A stretch of 64,000 nt of DNA from Bdellovibrionaceae bacterium UBA1609 (GTDB lineage Bacteria; Bdellovibrionota; Bdellovibrionia; Bdellovibrionales; UBA1609). Under the pieces are notes generated by a model. That model was not told the origin of the DNA, searched no databases, and saw only the letters and a program-made list of their open reading frames with translations. The stretch covers positions 372,001 to 436,000 of the forward strand of contig DCMZ01000010.1 in assembly GCA_002321895.1 (NCBI GenBank), in the 5' to 3' direction. Positions within the stretch are counted from its first letter, which is position 1. Each line of letters starts with the position of its first letter. Position numbers and translations under genes: made by a program. Positions 1 through 7,600 of this stretch are shown here, one piece after another.

Positions 1-767
1 GACACATAGGTGTAGTTGTAGACATAGTTTTCGTCGTCAAAAATGAACAATGTGAAATACATTGTTGAACCACTTTGGCCAAAATTAGGTAGAGTTGCCT
101 TTAATGCCACAAGTGGATATGCAGGGAGATTACGCTCACTATCGATCTCTGAGAATGAGCCAAGTTGATAGTTATCAGGACACAGTTCGCGCATGCTCTT
201 CAAGCCGTGAGTTCCTGTCACATAACTTAGAATTACATCATTACTTTTTAGGTCTGACTCAATAGGCCCGTCTAGCTTGAACATGAGAGAATCTTTGCCA
301 TTGTACTTAATGCCATATCCAGTTCCGAGACCATCTAGTTTGATATGCAAACCATCAACCGACCACGTTCCTTCAATCTCTTTCTCTACTAGAGTTACTG
401 AATGTGTAGTCATTCCATCGGTTTTTGTGATCTCATGCTCACTGTATTTTGCAATGTAAGTTTCCTCTTCAAGAAAAACCGTAATATTTCCAACTACCTT
501 ATTTCCATTCGAAGTTGTATCTAGTGAGATATCGTTCACATATGAGAAAAGCTTCTGATGGTAGATATGGCTCATGCACGTGCCACTAAGCTTGTACAGA
601 AACTTATCATAGTATGTTTTGGCATTTTCCCCATTGATAGATCTATTGATCTCAGTATGTAGGCCACTTTTTCCGCCACTCTTTTTCCCATTCGACTTTC
701 CGCATGCTGAAATGGCCAGGGCCAAGAGACTTGTAAGTCCAACATTGAGTAAATAATTGTTTTTCAT
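1..767 (-). CDS. Partial secreted lipoprotein, function unknown
   Basis: Read on the minus strand from an ATG at 767, open without a stop to the left window edge (about 255 codons visible, C-terminus missing). An AGGAGAAAAAGG-like ribosome binding site precedes the start. The N-terminus has a hydrophobic signal segment ending in a lipobox (I-S-A-C), followed by a Ser/Gly/Lys linker, so it should be a lipid-anchored envelope protein. The rest is a soluble, beta-rich-looking sequence with no family I recognise. It is followed after 10 bases by two small co-directional genes upstream on the same strand and may be the end of that small operon. Confidence is high that it is a gene; function unknown. 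Confidence 0.8.
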   Translation of the reverse strand, partial: MKNNYLLNVGLTSLLALAISACGKSNGKKSGGKSGLHTEINRSINGENAKTYYDKFLYKLSGTCMSHIYHQKLFSYVNDISLDTTSNGNKVVGNITVFLEEETYIAKYSEHEITKTDGMTTHSVTLVEKEIEGTWSVDGLHIKLDGLGTGYGIKYNGKDSLMFKLDGPIESDLKSNDVILSYVTGTHGLKSMRELCPDNYQLGSFSEIDSERNLPAYPLVALKATLPNFGQSGSTMYFTLFIFDDENYVYNYTYV

Positions 768-777
768 CCTTTTTCTC

Positions 778-975
778 CTATAGGTTTGTGTAAAGGTGAT
801 AGTTACGTAAAAGTTGTTTTTGTTTTTCGGCTTCGATTTTTTTGTGCATTTCAGATCCTGAAAATAAAAATGTTAGAAAGGTCTCAAATCTTTCTAGCCA
901 CTTCTTGATAAAGATCTTTAGGGCTCCTTCCTGAACCTCTATGCACTCCAAATTATTTGATATTGCAGTTTCCAT
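778..975 (-). CDS. Small hypothetical protein, 65 aa
   Basis: Start ATG at 975 is preceded by an ACGGAGAAAAC ribosome binding site. The product has 65 residues, with an amphipathic middle containing aromatic and Leu residues (around residues 25-45) and a charged C-terminal helix rich in Lys, Glu and Gln. No domain is recognised. It lies between a zinc-ribbon gene (11 bases upstream) and a lipoprotein gene (10 bases downstream), so the three probably form one transcript. The tight spacing and a credible ribosome binding site are the main reasons to call it real. Confidence 0.55.
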   Translation of the reverse strand: METAISNNLECIEVQEGALKIFIKKWLERFETFLTFLFSGSEMHKKIEAEKQKQLLRNYHLYTNL

Positions 976-986
976 TGTTTTCTCCG

Positions 987-1202
987 TTACGCTATTTTTG
1001 GGTAGCGCCCTTCAATTAGGCCCAATATTTCGTTGATCTGTTTCATTAGATTTAGATCTAGGGGATAGTAGTAAGTGAGCCCCAGCTCTTTCTTGCGGAA
1101 CTGGCTCAAGTCAGGTGACCAGTTACAGTTATGGCAAATGGTATGACTGTTCAGTTTTTCCAGGGCCACCGCATTGCACCTTTGGCATTCAATTAGTTTC
1201 AC
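987..1202 (-). CDS. Small zinc-ribbon protein, 71 aa
   Basis: The best start is GTG at 1202, because a strong AGGAGG sits five bases before it; the ATG five bases further up is out of frame and reads into a stop. The first half carries two C-x2-C pairs (C6-x2-C9 and C23-x2-C26 with a nearby His), the signature of a small zinc ribbon. The second half is a Leu/Ile-rich helical segment. Such proteins are often nucleic-acid- or protein-binding accessory factors, but no specific role can be assigned. It heads the minus-strand trio ending in the lipoprotein and is divergent from the sigma-54 regulator operon. Confidence 0.7.
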   Translation of the reverse strand: MKLIECQRCNAVALEKLNSHTICHNCNWSPDLSQFRKKELGLTYYYPLDLNLMKQINEILGLIEGRYPKIA

Positions 1203-1346
1203 TTCATCCTCCTCAAGTTAAGTTTGCGTTTTCCGCCTACACTTATTTAAATTGCTAGAGGTGGGCCAACAGACCAAAGTTGGGTTAAGTGATCGATTTC
1301 ATTTAGGAAGGTCGAATACTTTAAACGGAATGGTTTCTTTGGGTTG

Positions 1347-1682
1347 TGGCTAGAAAAAGCCATCAAAATTTGTTTACACTAGTGATTCTAGTTGTTTATT
1401 AATTCGGCTATAAAAAGCCATATGGCCGTCGGCAGCCACCATAGTTTGATTTTATGTACCTGTCTTAAAACTGATTTGAGAAATTTGTGGCTAACTTTAG
1501 CCAGAAGCCAAAACTTTAAAATAACCAAATAGTATTGGCAGGTTATTAGGTTTTGGGCCGTAAACTGGCTATTTTTAGCCACGAGCACAGAAATATTTCA
1601 TAAAAACAAATATTGCTTAGTATTCGGGCACTTACAGATTAAAGTTCTGTTGTTTAGTGTTCTATGTGGCTTATTTCAGCCA
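1347..1682. promoter_or_regulatory. Six-copy palindromic operator array TGGCT-N6-AGCCA
   Basis: Six 16-bp inverted repeats with arms TGGCT and AGCCA separated by exactly six bases lie at 1347-1362, 1405-1420 (C for the first T), 1423-1438 (TGGCC left arm), 1488-1503, 1566-1581 and 1667-1682. The N6 centres differ, so the arms are conserved rather than the whole sequence being copied. They are 100-430 bases upstream of the sigma-54 promoter at 1779, which is where enhancer sites of sigma-54 activators lie. The likely binder is the activator encoded immediately downstream (inference), giving autoregulation. Confidence 0.8.
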
Positions 1683-1778
1683 TGAGCTTCCACCGTGTAA
1701 GTCTTTCATAGAGCTAAGTTTTGTCAATTACCTAAGTGTTATTGAAAGTTTAGCTGTTTTCGGAGCGTATTTAGATTG

Positions 1779-1794
1779 TGGCACTCATATTGCC
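1779..1794 (+). promoter_or_regulatory. Sigma-54 (-24/-12) promoter
   Basis: TGGCACTCATATTGCC matches the sigma-54 consensus TGGCAC-N5-TTGC exactly, including the GG and GC spaced for -24/-12. Transcription would begin about 12 bases after the GC, near 1805, leaving a leader of about 40 bases before the GTG at 1846. The longer reading frame that runs through this site from 1657 is therefore not the real gene start. Six palindromic sites upstream look like enhancers. Confidence 0.8.
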
Positions 1795-1845
1795 CTTAAA
1801 ACTCCGAAATGCCCATCACTTGATGGCAACTTAGTGGAGGAATTA

Positions 1846-3342
1846 GTGAAACCAAAAATTCTTGTAATTGATGATGACAATATTATCAGAGAAACAATGA
1901 AACTCTATCAAAATGAGTTTGGCTTCGAAGTAGATACCGCTGAAAACGGAGTAGAGGGGATTCGCTTAATTGAAGAAAACCCAGGCCGGTATGCCTGCGC
2001 CTTTATAGATTACCAACTCGGTGAAGTGGATTATTCGACCGGAGGATTCAAGACAAATGATAGGTATAATTCAGGTCTAAATGTCTCATCAGATATTCGA
2101 AATTTAGATAAGGATATTGTTTTATTCATAATATCAGGTGTTGAAGACAAATCTCCTCTATTAGCAAAAGCCGCAGATTCAGGGGTTCAAAATGTAATAT
2201 CCAAGCCTTTCACCACTGAGTTTATTAGAGACCATATTATGATGGCCGTAAATTTTTATTCTTCTCCACTAGATCGAAAAAGATCGGATATTTCATTATT
2301 AAATAAATTTGAAATGATCGGTAGTGATGACAAGTTGGCAAGAGCATGTGATTTGGCTTTAAAATCTGCGGTTACTGATTTTTCTGTTTTTATCTTGGGC
2401 TCTACCGGAACGGGCAAAGAGCTTATTGCTAAAGGAATCCATAAAAATTCTCGTAGAGCTTCCAAACCATTCGTTACTATTGATTGTACGGAATATAAAG
2501 ACAATACAGCCCTAATGAGTTCAGACCTTTTCGGACATGAAAAAGGTGCTTTTACAGATGCGAAAACTTCAAAACCTGGGAAGCTTGAACTCGCTTCAGG
2601 TGGGACTGTGTTTTTGGATGAACTTCACCACTTAGGCCCATCAGCACAAGCTAAGCTTCTTCGTGCAATTGAAGTAAGAAAGGCTTCTAGAGTCGGTAGT
2701 ACAAAGGAGTATGCCTTTAATGTTCGCTTTATATCTGCGGCAAAACCGTCAATAAAAGACATGGTATCCGATAGAAGCTTTTCTCCAGATTTATGGTACA
2801 GGTTGGCAAACCTCGACATCTATTTGCCAGATTTGAAAGAGCGACCTGATGATGTCGAAATACTTCTAGAGCATTTTAAAAATGTAGCTGAAGAACGTGA
2901 TGGTAAGGCTAAACAATTTTCTCCTGGAGCCATAAAGATATTAAAATCTTATTCCTGGCCAGGTAATGTTCGTGAGCTAAAGGGACTTGTAGACAAGCTA
3001 TTCATCACAACAGATGGCCACATCATCGGCCCTAGTAAATTACCAAGTGAAATTTGTGATAAATCAATGACAATAAGCTCAGATACCATGGGAGATGATG
3101 AAAGTCTTGGTGCCGAGCTTCTAGAAACTGAACATGCTTTTGAGCAGGTTAAGTTAAAGTTGTACCTAAAGGCTTTGCTCCTATCAGATGGAGACAAGTC
3201 TGCAACAGCAAAACTTCTAGGCAAATCTAGAGGAGCAGTTAGATCATTTATAACCAAGCATAACCTAGATGCTCTTACCAAGGAGCAAATGGAAATGAAG
3301 TTAAAAGTTGCAAGTTTGCAATCTGTTAAGGAGGGCGTTTGA
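1846..3342 (+). CDS. Sigma-54-dependent response regulator (NtrC family)
   Basis: The start is GTG 1846, five bases after GGAGG and downstream of the sigma-54 promoter; the frame is open further upstream but that part is regulatory DNA. The 498-residue product has a receiver domain (acidic triad D9-D11, phospho-acceptor D55, K120 in SKPF), an AAA+ domain with Walker A GSTGTGKE (about 185-192), the sigma-54 contact loop as GAFTDA (234-239) rather than GAFTGA, Walker B GGTVFLDE (252-259) and a C-terminal Fis-type helix-turn-helix. It should activate sigma-54 promoters when phosphorylated, probably by the kinase encoded at 6112-7512. It heads the peptide-signalling operon and probably activates its own promoter through the six upstream palindromes. 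Confidence 0.92.
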   Translation: MKPKILVIDDDNIIRETMKLYQNEFGFEVDTAENGVEGIRLIEENPGRYACAFIDYQLGEVDYSTGGFKTNDRYNSGLNVSSDIRNLDKDIVLFIISGVEDKSPLLAKAADSGVQNVISKPFTTEFIRDHIMMAVNFYSSPLDRKRSDISLLNKFEMIGSDDKLARACDLALKSAVTDFSVFILGSTGTGKELIAKGIHKNSRRASKPFVTIDCTEYKDNTALMSSDLFGHEKGAFTDAKTSKPGKLELASGGTVFLDELHHLGPSAQAKLLRAIEVRKASRVGSTKEYAFNVRFISAAKPSIKDMVSDRSFSPDLWYRLANLDIYLPDLKERPDDVEILLEHFKNVAEERDGKAKQFSPGAIKILKSYSWPGNVRELKGLVDKLFITTDGHIIGPSKLPSEICDKSMTISSDTMGDDESLGAELLETEHAFEQVKLKLYLKALLLSDGDKSATAKLLGKSRGAVRSFITKHNLDALTKEQMEMKLKVASLQSVKEGV

Positions 3343-3385
3343 GTCCCTCACTTAGTTTTCTAGCCATTGAGATTGGGCCAGCCCT

Positions 3386-3404
3386 CATATCAATTTTTGA
3401 TATG
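3386..3404. repeat. Short hairpin between activator and transporter genes
   Basis: CATATCAA-TTT-TTGATATG is a perfect 8-bp inverted repeat with a three-base loop in the 84-base gap between the activator and MFS genes. It lacks a following T-run as strong as in a typical terminator and is AT-rich, so it could be an mRNA processing or attenuation site, or an operator. No sigma-54 promoter is seen in this gap. Confidence 0.4.
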
Positions 3405-3426
3405 AAATTTTGGTGTAGGTAAACTG

Positions 3427-4602
3427 ATGTCTTTGGCAAAAATTTCTTCACTCTTTTACTTTGGTACATTTCTTTCCTATGTAGGGAATTACACCTTCAT
3501 AATCAGCTTAGTGGCATTTATGGTTCGAGATGGCTACTCCTTAGTTGAGGCCAGCTCAATAGTAGGAACTGCCCGTTTTATGCCAGTCCTTGTTGGTACA
3601 TTTCTAGGGCAGCTGGCTGATAAGCTTTCAGCCCGCCGTACCATCATTGTCTGCGAACTTATTGCAAGTACTGTTTCAATCGCACTTCTTTGGGCCTGGG
3701 GTATTGGGAAAGAGGGGTATTTGTACTTTTTTGCACTCGTTGTATTTAGATATATTGTGACTTCTTTTCAGTCTGGCAGCAGAGCAAAAATAACCAAATA
3801 TCTAGGTTCATCGGATTATGGATCTCAATCGAAACAAGCCATAAAATTCAACTCGGCCACAGAAGGCGCGACAATTTTAGCAGCCGCCTTTAGCTGGCTT
3901 TCATTGAAATACCTAAGCTTTGAAGCGGTTATTGTGTTTGATATGGTTACCTTTATCTTAAATGGCGTAATAATTTGGTTTTTACCTGTGGCCGATCAAA
4001 GAAATGATAGAGCCTCCTCAGTAGATATCCTTAAAAAATTTAAAGACCTATATTACCATAACCCCGTCGCTGTGTTTATGCACCTTGGCTTGGCATTAGT
4101 AATAATGGGGAACTCTGCATTCCTTTCACGACTTGCTGGAAGTGATCAGTCATGGTTTCCAATATTTGCTTCGGCTTATGGAATAGGAACTCTTCTAGCA
4201 GGGTGGCTTGAATCAAAAGGAACTCTTCATAAGTTTGGCACAAGCCTGTGGCTTGGATTGGGAATATGTTTTTCTGTGGTAGGTTTTATTCCCGAACTCG
4301 GCTGGATTACCTGGAGTGCATGTCTATTAAAAGATATAGCATTCTGGGTGCTATATCATCGAGTTACAGGTTATATGCAGTCAGATACACCAACCGAAGT
4401 TTATGCTTCAGTCAGACATGCATTTTCGGCTCAATTCGTTGCTGTAGTTGCGTTAGGAGAAATTTTGGTGGGCAGTTGGGAACCATATGTTCCTATATTT
4501 GCAGACGGCATGATTCGTGGATTTGTTTGTTTGGTAATTGCTATTTTTTCTGCCTTAGTTCTTTCTAAAAGGAGTGCTCAAGATGCGCGCCCTAATCTTT
4601 AG
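3427..4602 (+). CDS. MFS transporter, probable exporter
   Basis: A 391-residue integral membrane protein with about 10-12 hydrophobic helices. The loop G-Q-L-A-D-K-L-S-A-R-R (about residues 63-73) matches MFS motif A between helices 2 and 3, and the overall pattern is that of the drug/siderophore efflux branch (MFS_1/MFS_3). The gene follows the activator by 84 bases, and its 3' end overlaps the next gene by about 20 bases, so it is translationally coupled to the peptide-binding protein. In this setting I infer that it exports the modified peptide made by the genes at 7505-8719, but the substrate cannot be read from sequence. Confidence 0.85.
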   Translation: MSLAKISSLFYFGTFLSYVGNYTFIISLVAFMVRDGYSLVEASSIVGTARFMPVLVGTFLGQLADKLSARRTIIVCELIASTVSIALLWAWGIGKEGYLYFFALVVFRYIVTSFQSGSRAKITKYLGSSDYGSQSKQAIKFNSATEGATILAAAFSWLSLKYLSFEAVIVFDMVTFILNGVIIWFLPVADQRNDRASSVDILKKFKDLYYHNPVAVFMHLGLALVIMGNSAFLSRLAGSDQSWFPIFASAYGIGTLLAGWLESKGTLHKFGTSLWLGLGICFSVVGFIPELGWITWSACLLKDIAFWVLYHRVTGYMQSDTPTEVYASVRHAFSAQFVAVVALGEILVGSWEPYVPIFADGMIRGFVCLVIAIFSALVLSKRSAQDARPNL

Positions 4603-6115
4603 CCTATTTTTGGCTATTGGTTTAACAGCCATCTATCTTACGAATATGGAGAAGACTATGAACATTAATCACAAAGAAATTAGAGTGGCCTTTCCTATGG
4701 TAGATCTTGGGCTAGATCCACACCTTTTGGATGATTGGTTTTCAATGGTAGTAGTTCTTCAAGTCCATCGAGGACTTTTTCGGTTTGCGCCATCAGGTGA
4801 GCTTTTGCCGGATATTGTTGAAACCTACAGTGTTTCTAGCGACAAAAAAACATACAAGTTTAAACTTAGACCTCAAAACTTTTCTGACGGAACACCTATT
4901 ACTGCCAGGGACGTCGTAAACAGCTTTGCTAGAATATTCTATAGAAATGCAGCAATTGGCTCAGATATTAACTATATAAAGGGGGCTAGTGCTTTTAGAG
5001 ACTCAGAAAATTTAGAAAAATTGGGAATTAGATCCGTTTCAAAAGATGAAGTTGAGTTCTCACTAGAAAGACCCACATCACTATTTTTTACTCATTTAGC
5101 CGCCGTTGATTGTGCAATTGTAAAAATGAGTTCTTTTAAAGATAACTACTCGGTCCAAGTTGGCACCCCTGTAAGTGGTCCATATAGAGTTGAAAGTTAC
5201 TCCAAGAACAGAGTAGTGCTAAGTAAGTGGCGAGAGGATCAGTTAGAGAGTAAAAAACCTCCCATCTCACTAGTTTTTCAAGGCTCTGAAAAACAACCTG
5301 TTGCTTTGGGTCTAAATGATGAAATTGATAGCCTAGATCATGACGTGGTTACAGATTCTGATAAAGAAAAGCTTTTAGCGTTAGGTTGGACTAGATCGGC
5401 CACGGAAGCAGTCGCTGAGAAGTTTGTTTTAGTAAACCCAAAGAAGGTTTCCAATGAGGTTAGAGCTTATCTTTATTCAAAGGTAGATAGTAAAAGGCTT
5501 GTTGACGATTTGCAGCTAGACGGATTGATTCCGGCCCACGGTTTGATTCCAACTGGTATGCCAGGTGAATTGCCTGAAGAGGGATCTCCTCGGCCGGCAG
5601 GAGACTCTATGTCTTCACCTTCTGGTGAAATACTGCTTGAGTTCGTAGACTCAAATCCAATCGATAAAAGTGTAGCGATATATTTGAAGGAGCTTTGGGA
5701 GACTAATACTTTTAAAGTGATTATGAAAGCTATCGACCGCCAAGAACAACTAAAAATTGTTGGTGATAACGACTGCAATGTATGTATCACAGGAAAAGGA
5801 GCTGATTACCCTGATGGGTATTCAATTCTTTCTTATTTTGAAAGTTCATATGACGGAAACTTCTATGGCGTATCGTCTGCTGAAATTGACAAGCTTCTTA
5901 AATCTGCTGTGGCCGAGTATGATCAGGTCAAAAGAGTAGAGCTTTATCTAGAGATTCAAAAAGTTATCTTGAAGGAAAATGCTATAATTCCCCTTTTCTT
6001 TGGATCTAAGGCATCTGGGTTGTGGGGGCCACGCATAGCTAATGTCCCAGCTCACCCATTAGGTATGCACTTTTTGTCATTCGAAACCATTGAAATGGCA
6101 GGTGGTGTAGAGTGA
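4583..6115 (+). CDS. Oligopeptide-binding protein (SBP family 5), no permease
   Basis: The chosen start is ATG 4583, eight bases after AGGAG; a GTG three codons earlier is possible. The 510-residue product begins with a hydrophobic export or anchor segment (no lipobox Cys). It then has the extended fold of the OppA/DppA family: an early L-D-P-H region, R-G-L-F-R, the L-R-P-Q-N-F-S-D-G-T-P-I motif typical of SBP_bac_5, and a late Y-P-D-G. Family members bind oligopeptides, nickel or sugars for ABC import, but no permease or ATPase gene is here. It ends in a four-base GTGA overlap with a histidine kinase, so I infer that it is the ligand-binding partner of that kinase. Confidence 0.88.
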   Translation: MRALIFSLFLAIGLTAIYLTNMEKTMNINHKEIRVAFPMVDLGLDPHLLDDWFSMVVVLQVHRGLFRFAPSGELLPDIVETYSVSSDKKTYKFKLRPQNFSDGTPITARDVVNSFARIFYRNAAIGSDINYIKGASAFRDSENLEKLGIRSVSKDEVEFSLERPTSLFFTHLAAVDCAIVKMSSFKDNYSVQVGTPVSGPYRVESYSKNRVVLSKWREDQLESKKPPISLVFQGSEKQPVALGLNDEIDSLDHDVVTDSDKEKLLALGWTRSATEAVAEKFVLVNPKKVSNEVRAYLYSKVDSKRLVDDLQLDGLIPAHGLIPTGMPGELPEEGSPRPAGDSMSSPSGEILLEFVDSNPIDKSVAIYLKELWETNTFKVIMKAIDRQEQLKIVGDNDCNVCITGKGADYPDGYSILSYFESSYDGNFYGVSSAEIDKLLKSAVAEYDQVKRVELYLEIQKVILKENAIIPLFFGSKASGLWGPRIANVPAHPLGMHFLSFETIEMAGGVE

Positions 6116-7512
6116 AAACGGTCAAAATGAAGTATGCGATTAGGGATGCGGGAAACAAGCTAGTATTGGTTAGTGTATTCGGTGCTTTGGCAATTGTCGC
6201 TGTATTCTTTATTTCTATCGTTGTTGGTGCTCATAGGGATGCTACTGCAATAATTGGAGTTCAGGTTTCAAGCGAGTTACGTCGAGTTCCTTTTGATGTA
6301 AATCGAATGTCTATTGGTCTAGAAGACGTCTCACTGGCCATGAGCAAGTCTGCAAACATTGATGTGGCAGTGTTGGTTGAAAAAGATGGTAGGCTTATTA
6401 GTGGAAATCCCCTTAAAGCTTCAAGACTGACAACCTCTGTTAGCTCAAAGAAGATTAGTCTTCCAACTGGTGAGACTGTAACAGTCAAAACAAGTTTAGA
6501 CTATGGTGGTGCGATTAAAAATGCTTTGCTGGCCATAACAGTGTTGTCTTTAGTATTTTTGGTGCTTCTCCGCGCCTATCAGCTCTATTTGAGAAAAGTA
6601 GTTTTTAGATTGACCCATCCATTGACTGAGTTGACAGAGCAAGTTCTTAGCATATCAAAAAATCTCCCTGAATCTGCAAAGTCTAAAATTATAGTGGCTG
6701 ATACAGAAATTGAAGAGTGTGAGACTCTTGCTAGTGCAGCAAATGAATTGCTCAATGAAATTTCCGAAAAAGTAGAGGAATTGAGATCTGTATCTAAAAG
6801 CGAGGCGAAGTTCGAATTAGCTTCAATGCTAGTTCATGATATGAAAAGTCCTCTGGCAACTTTGAAAGCTGGCTTAGAAGTTTCGAAAGGTATCGAGCCA
6901 AAAATTCAAGAGAGTCTTCTGGAGGTCGTTTCTGATTTGGTAAAACTATTTTGCGAGATCGATACTATTCGTGCAGCAGAGGAGAGTGAGATTGAAAAAA
7001 CAAGGCTTGGTATTGTTGACAATGATCTAGCCGAAGAGATCGAGGCCTTTCTTAAGAAGAAGTCAGTACTGTTTGAGGCTAGAAAAGTACAGGTTAATTT
7101 TCGGTCCGAGTCTACGAGTGTTCCGGTTGAAATGAACTCTTTGGAGTTTCAACGAATTCTATCAAACCTTGTTGAAAATGCTTTGGCTGCCGGTGCAACA
7201 CATATCGAGTTGTCTAATACAAACCTCGATGGAATGTGCCGATTATCCATTGCCGATGACGGCTCCGGTATACCAGCGGAAAAACAATCATCAATATTTG
7301 AAAAAGGCGTAAGTAATCGTGGTAGTTCTGGCCTCGGTCTAGCCTTTGTTAAAGAAAAAATTGAGGCTTGGGGTGGTTTTGTTTCCGTTACTTCAAAAGC
7401 CGGTGAAGGGACAACCTTTGATCTAATTTTCAAACTATCAGTAATTGATAGCCAACTAAAACCAAAACTTAGCTTAAACGCTAAGTCCAATGAGGAGGTA
7501 CAGCATGGATAA
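6112..7512 (+). CDS. Membrane sensor histidine kinase
   Basis: GTG start overlaps the previous stop (GTGA) with AGGTGG just upstream. The 466-residue protein has a transmembrane helix at about 17-39, an extracytoplasmic sensor region of about 95 residues, a second helix at about 138-155, a linker/coiled region, a HisKA box with H242 (V-H-D-M-K-S-P-L) and a HATPase domain (N box N-L-V-E-N-A, G1 D-D-G-S-G-I-P, G2 G-S-S-G-L-G-L). It should autophosphorylate and signal to the response regulator at the head of the operon. The small sensor region fits contact with a separate binding protein, here the upstream oligopeptide-binding protein. Its 3' end overlaps the peptide gene by eight bases. Confidence 0.9.
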   Translation: MKTVKMKYAIRDAGNKLVLVSVFGALAIVAVFFISIVVGAHRDATAIIGVQVSSELRRVPFDVNRMSIGLEDVSLAMSKSANIDVAVLVEKDGRLISGNPLKASRLTTSVSSKKISLPTGETVTVKTSLDYGGAIKNALLAITVLSLVFLVLLRAYQLYLRKVVFRLTHPLTELTEQVLSISKNLPESAKSKIIVADTEIEECETLASAANELLNEISEKVEELRSVSKSEAKFELASMLVHDMKSPLATLKAGLEVSKGIEPKIQESLLEVVSDLVKLFCEIDTIRAAEESEIEKTRLGIVDNDLAEEIEAFLKKKSVLFEARKVQVNFRSESTSVPVEMNSLEFQRILSNLVENALAAGATHIELSNTNLDGMCRLSIADDGSGIPAEKQSSIFEKGVSNRGSSGLGLAFVKEKIEAWGGFVSVTSKAGEGTTFDLIFKLSVIDSQLKPKLSLNAKSNEEVQHG

Positions 7513-7588
7513 TGTTGTAGAAATAGACCTAGAAGGTCTAGAAGTTGTAGTGTCTGACGAAGCTATGGGTGAAAGCGTAGGCTTCTAG
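7505..7588 (+). CDS. Putative RiPP precursor / signal peptide, 27 aa
   Basis: ATG 7505 follows a near-perfect AGGAGGT (7493-7499) at ideal spacing, and the start lies inside the end of the kinase gene. The 27-residue product is unusual. It has eight acidic residues (D2, E6, D8, E10, E13, D18, E19, E23), no basic residue and no Cys or Thr. Ser17 and Ser24 are the only hydroxyl residues, and it ends G-E-S-V-G-F. The next gene, 12 bases on, encodes a LanM-type dehydratase-like enzyme. I infer that this is its substrate, with a helical acidic leader and a short C-terminal core. Without Cys it cannot form lanthionine rings; phosphoserine or dehydroalanine are the plausible modifications. Its length makes family comparison difficult. 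Confidence 0.75.
   Translation: MDNVVEIDLEGLEVVVSDEAMGESVGF
7524..7540. repeat. Perfect inverted repeat inside the peptide gene
   Basis: TAGACCT-AGA-AGGTCTA is a 7-bp perfect stem with a three-base loop within the peptide coding region (codons 7-12). It may be a coincidence of coding D-L-E-G-L, an mRNA hairpin that stabilises or limits translation of the peptide and enzyme genes, or a protein-binding site. No T-run follows. Confidence 0.45.
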
Positions 7589-7600
7589 TTTCGGAGGATA

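Noticed and set aside
1388..1588. Minus-strand open frame of 66 codons upstream of the sigma-54 activator
   Set aside because: It covers the operator palindromes, has no credible ribosome binding site and a low-complexity product; regulatory DNA explains it better.
1657..1845. N-terminal extension of the sigma-54 activator
   Set aside because: It would run through an enhancer site and the sigma-54 promoter and adds sequence before the receiver domain that no homologue should have; GTG 1846 has GGAGG.
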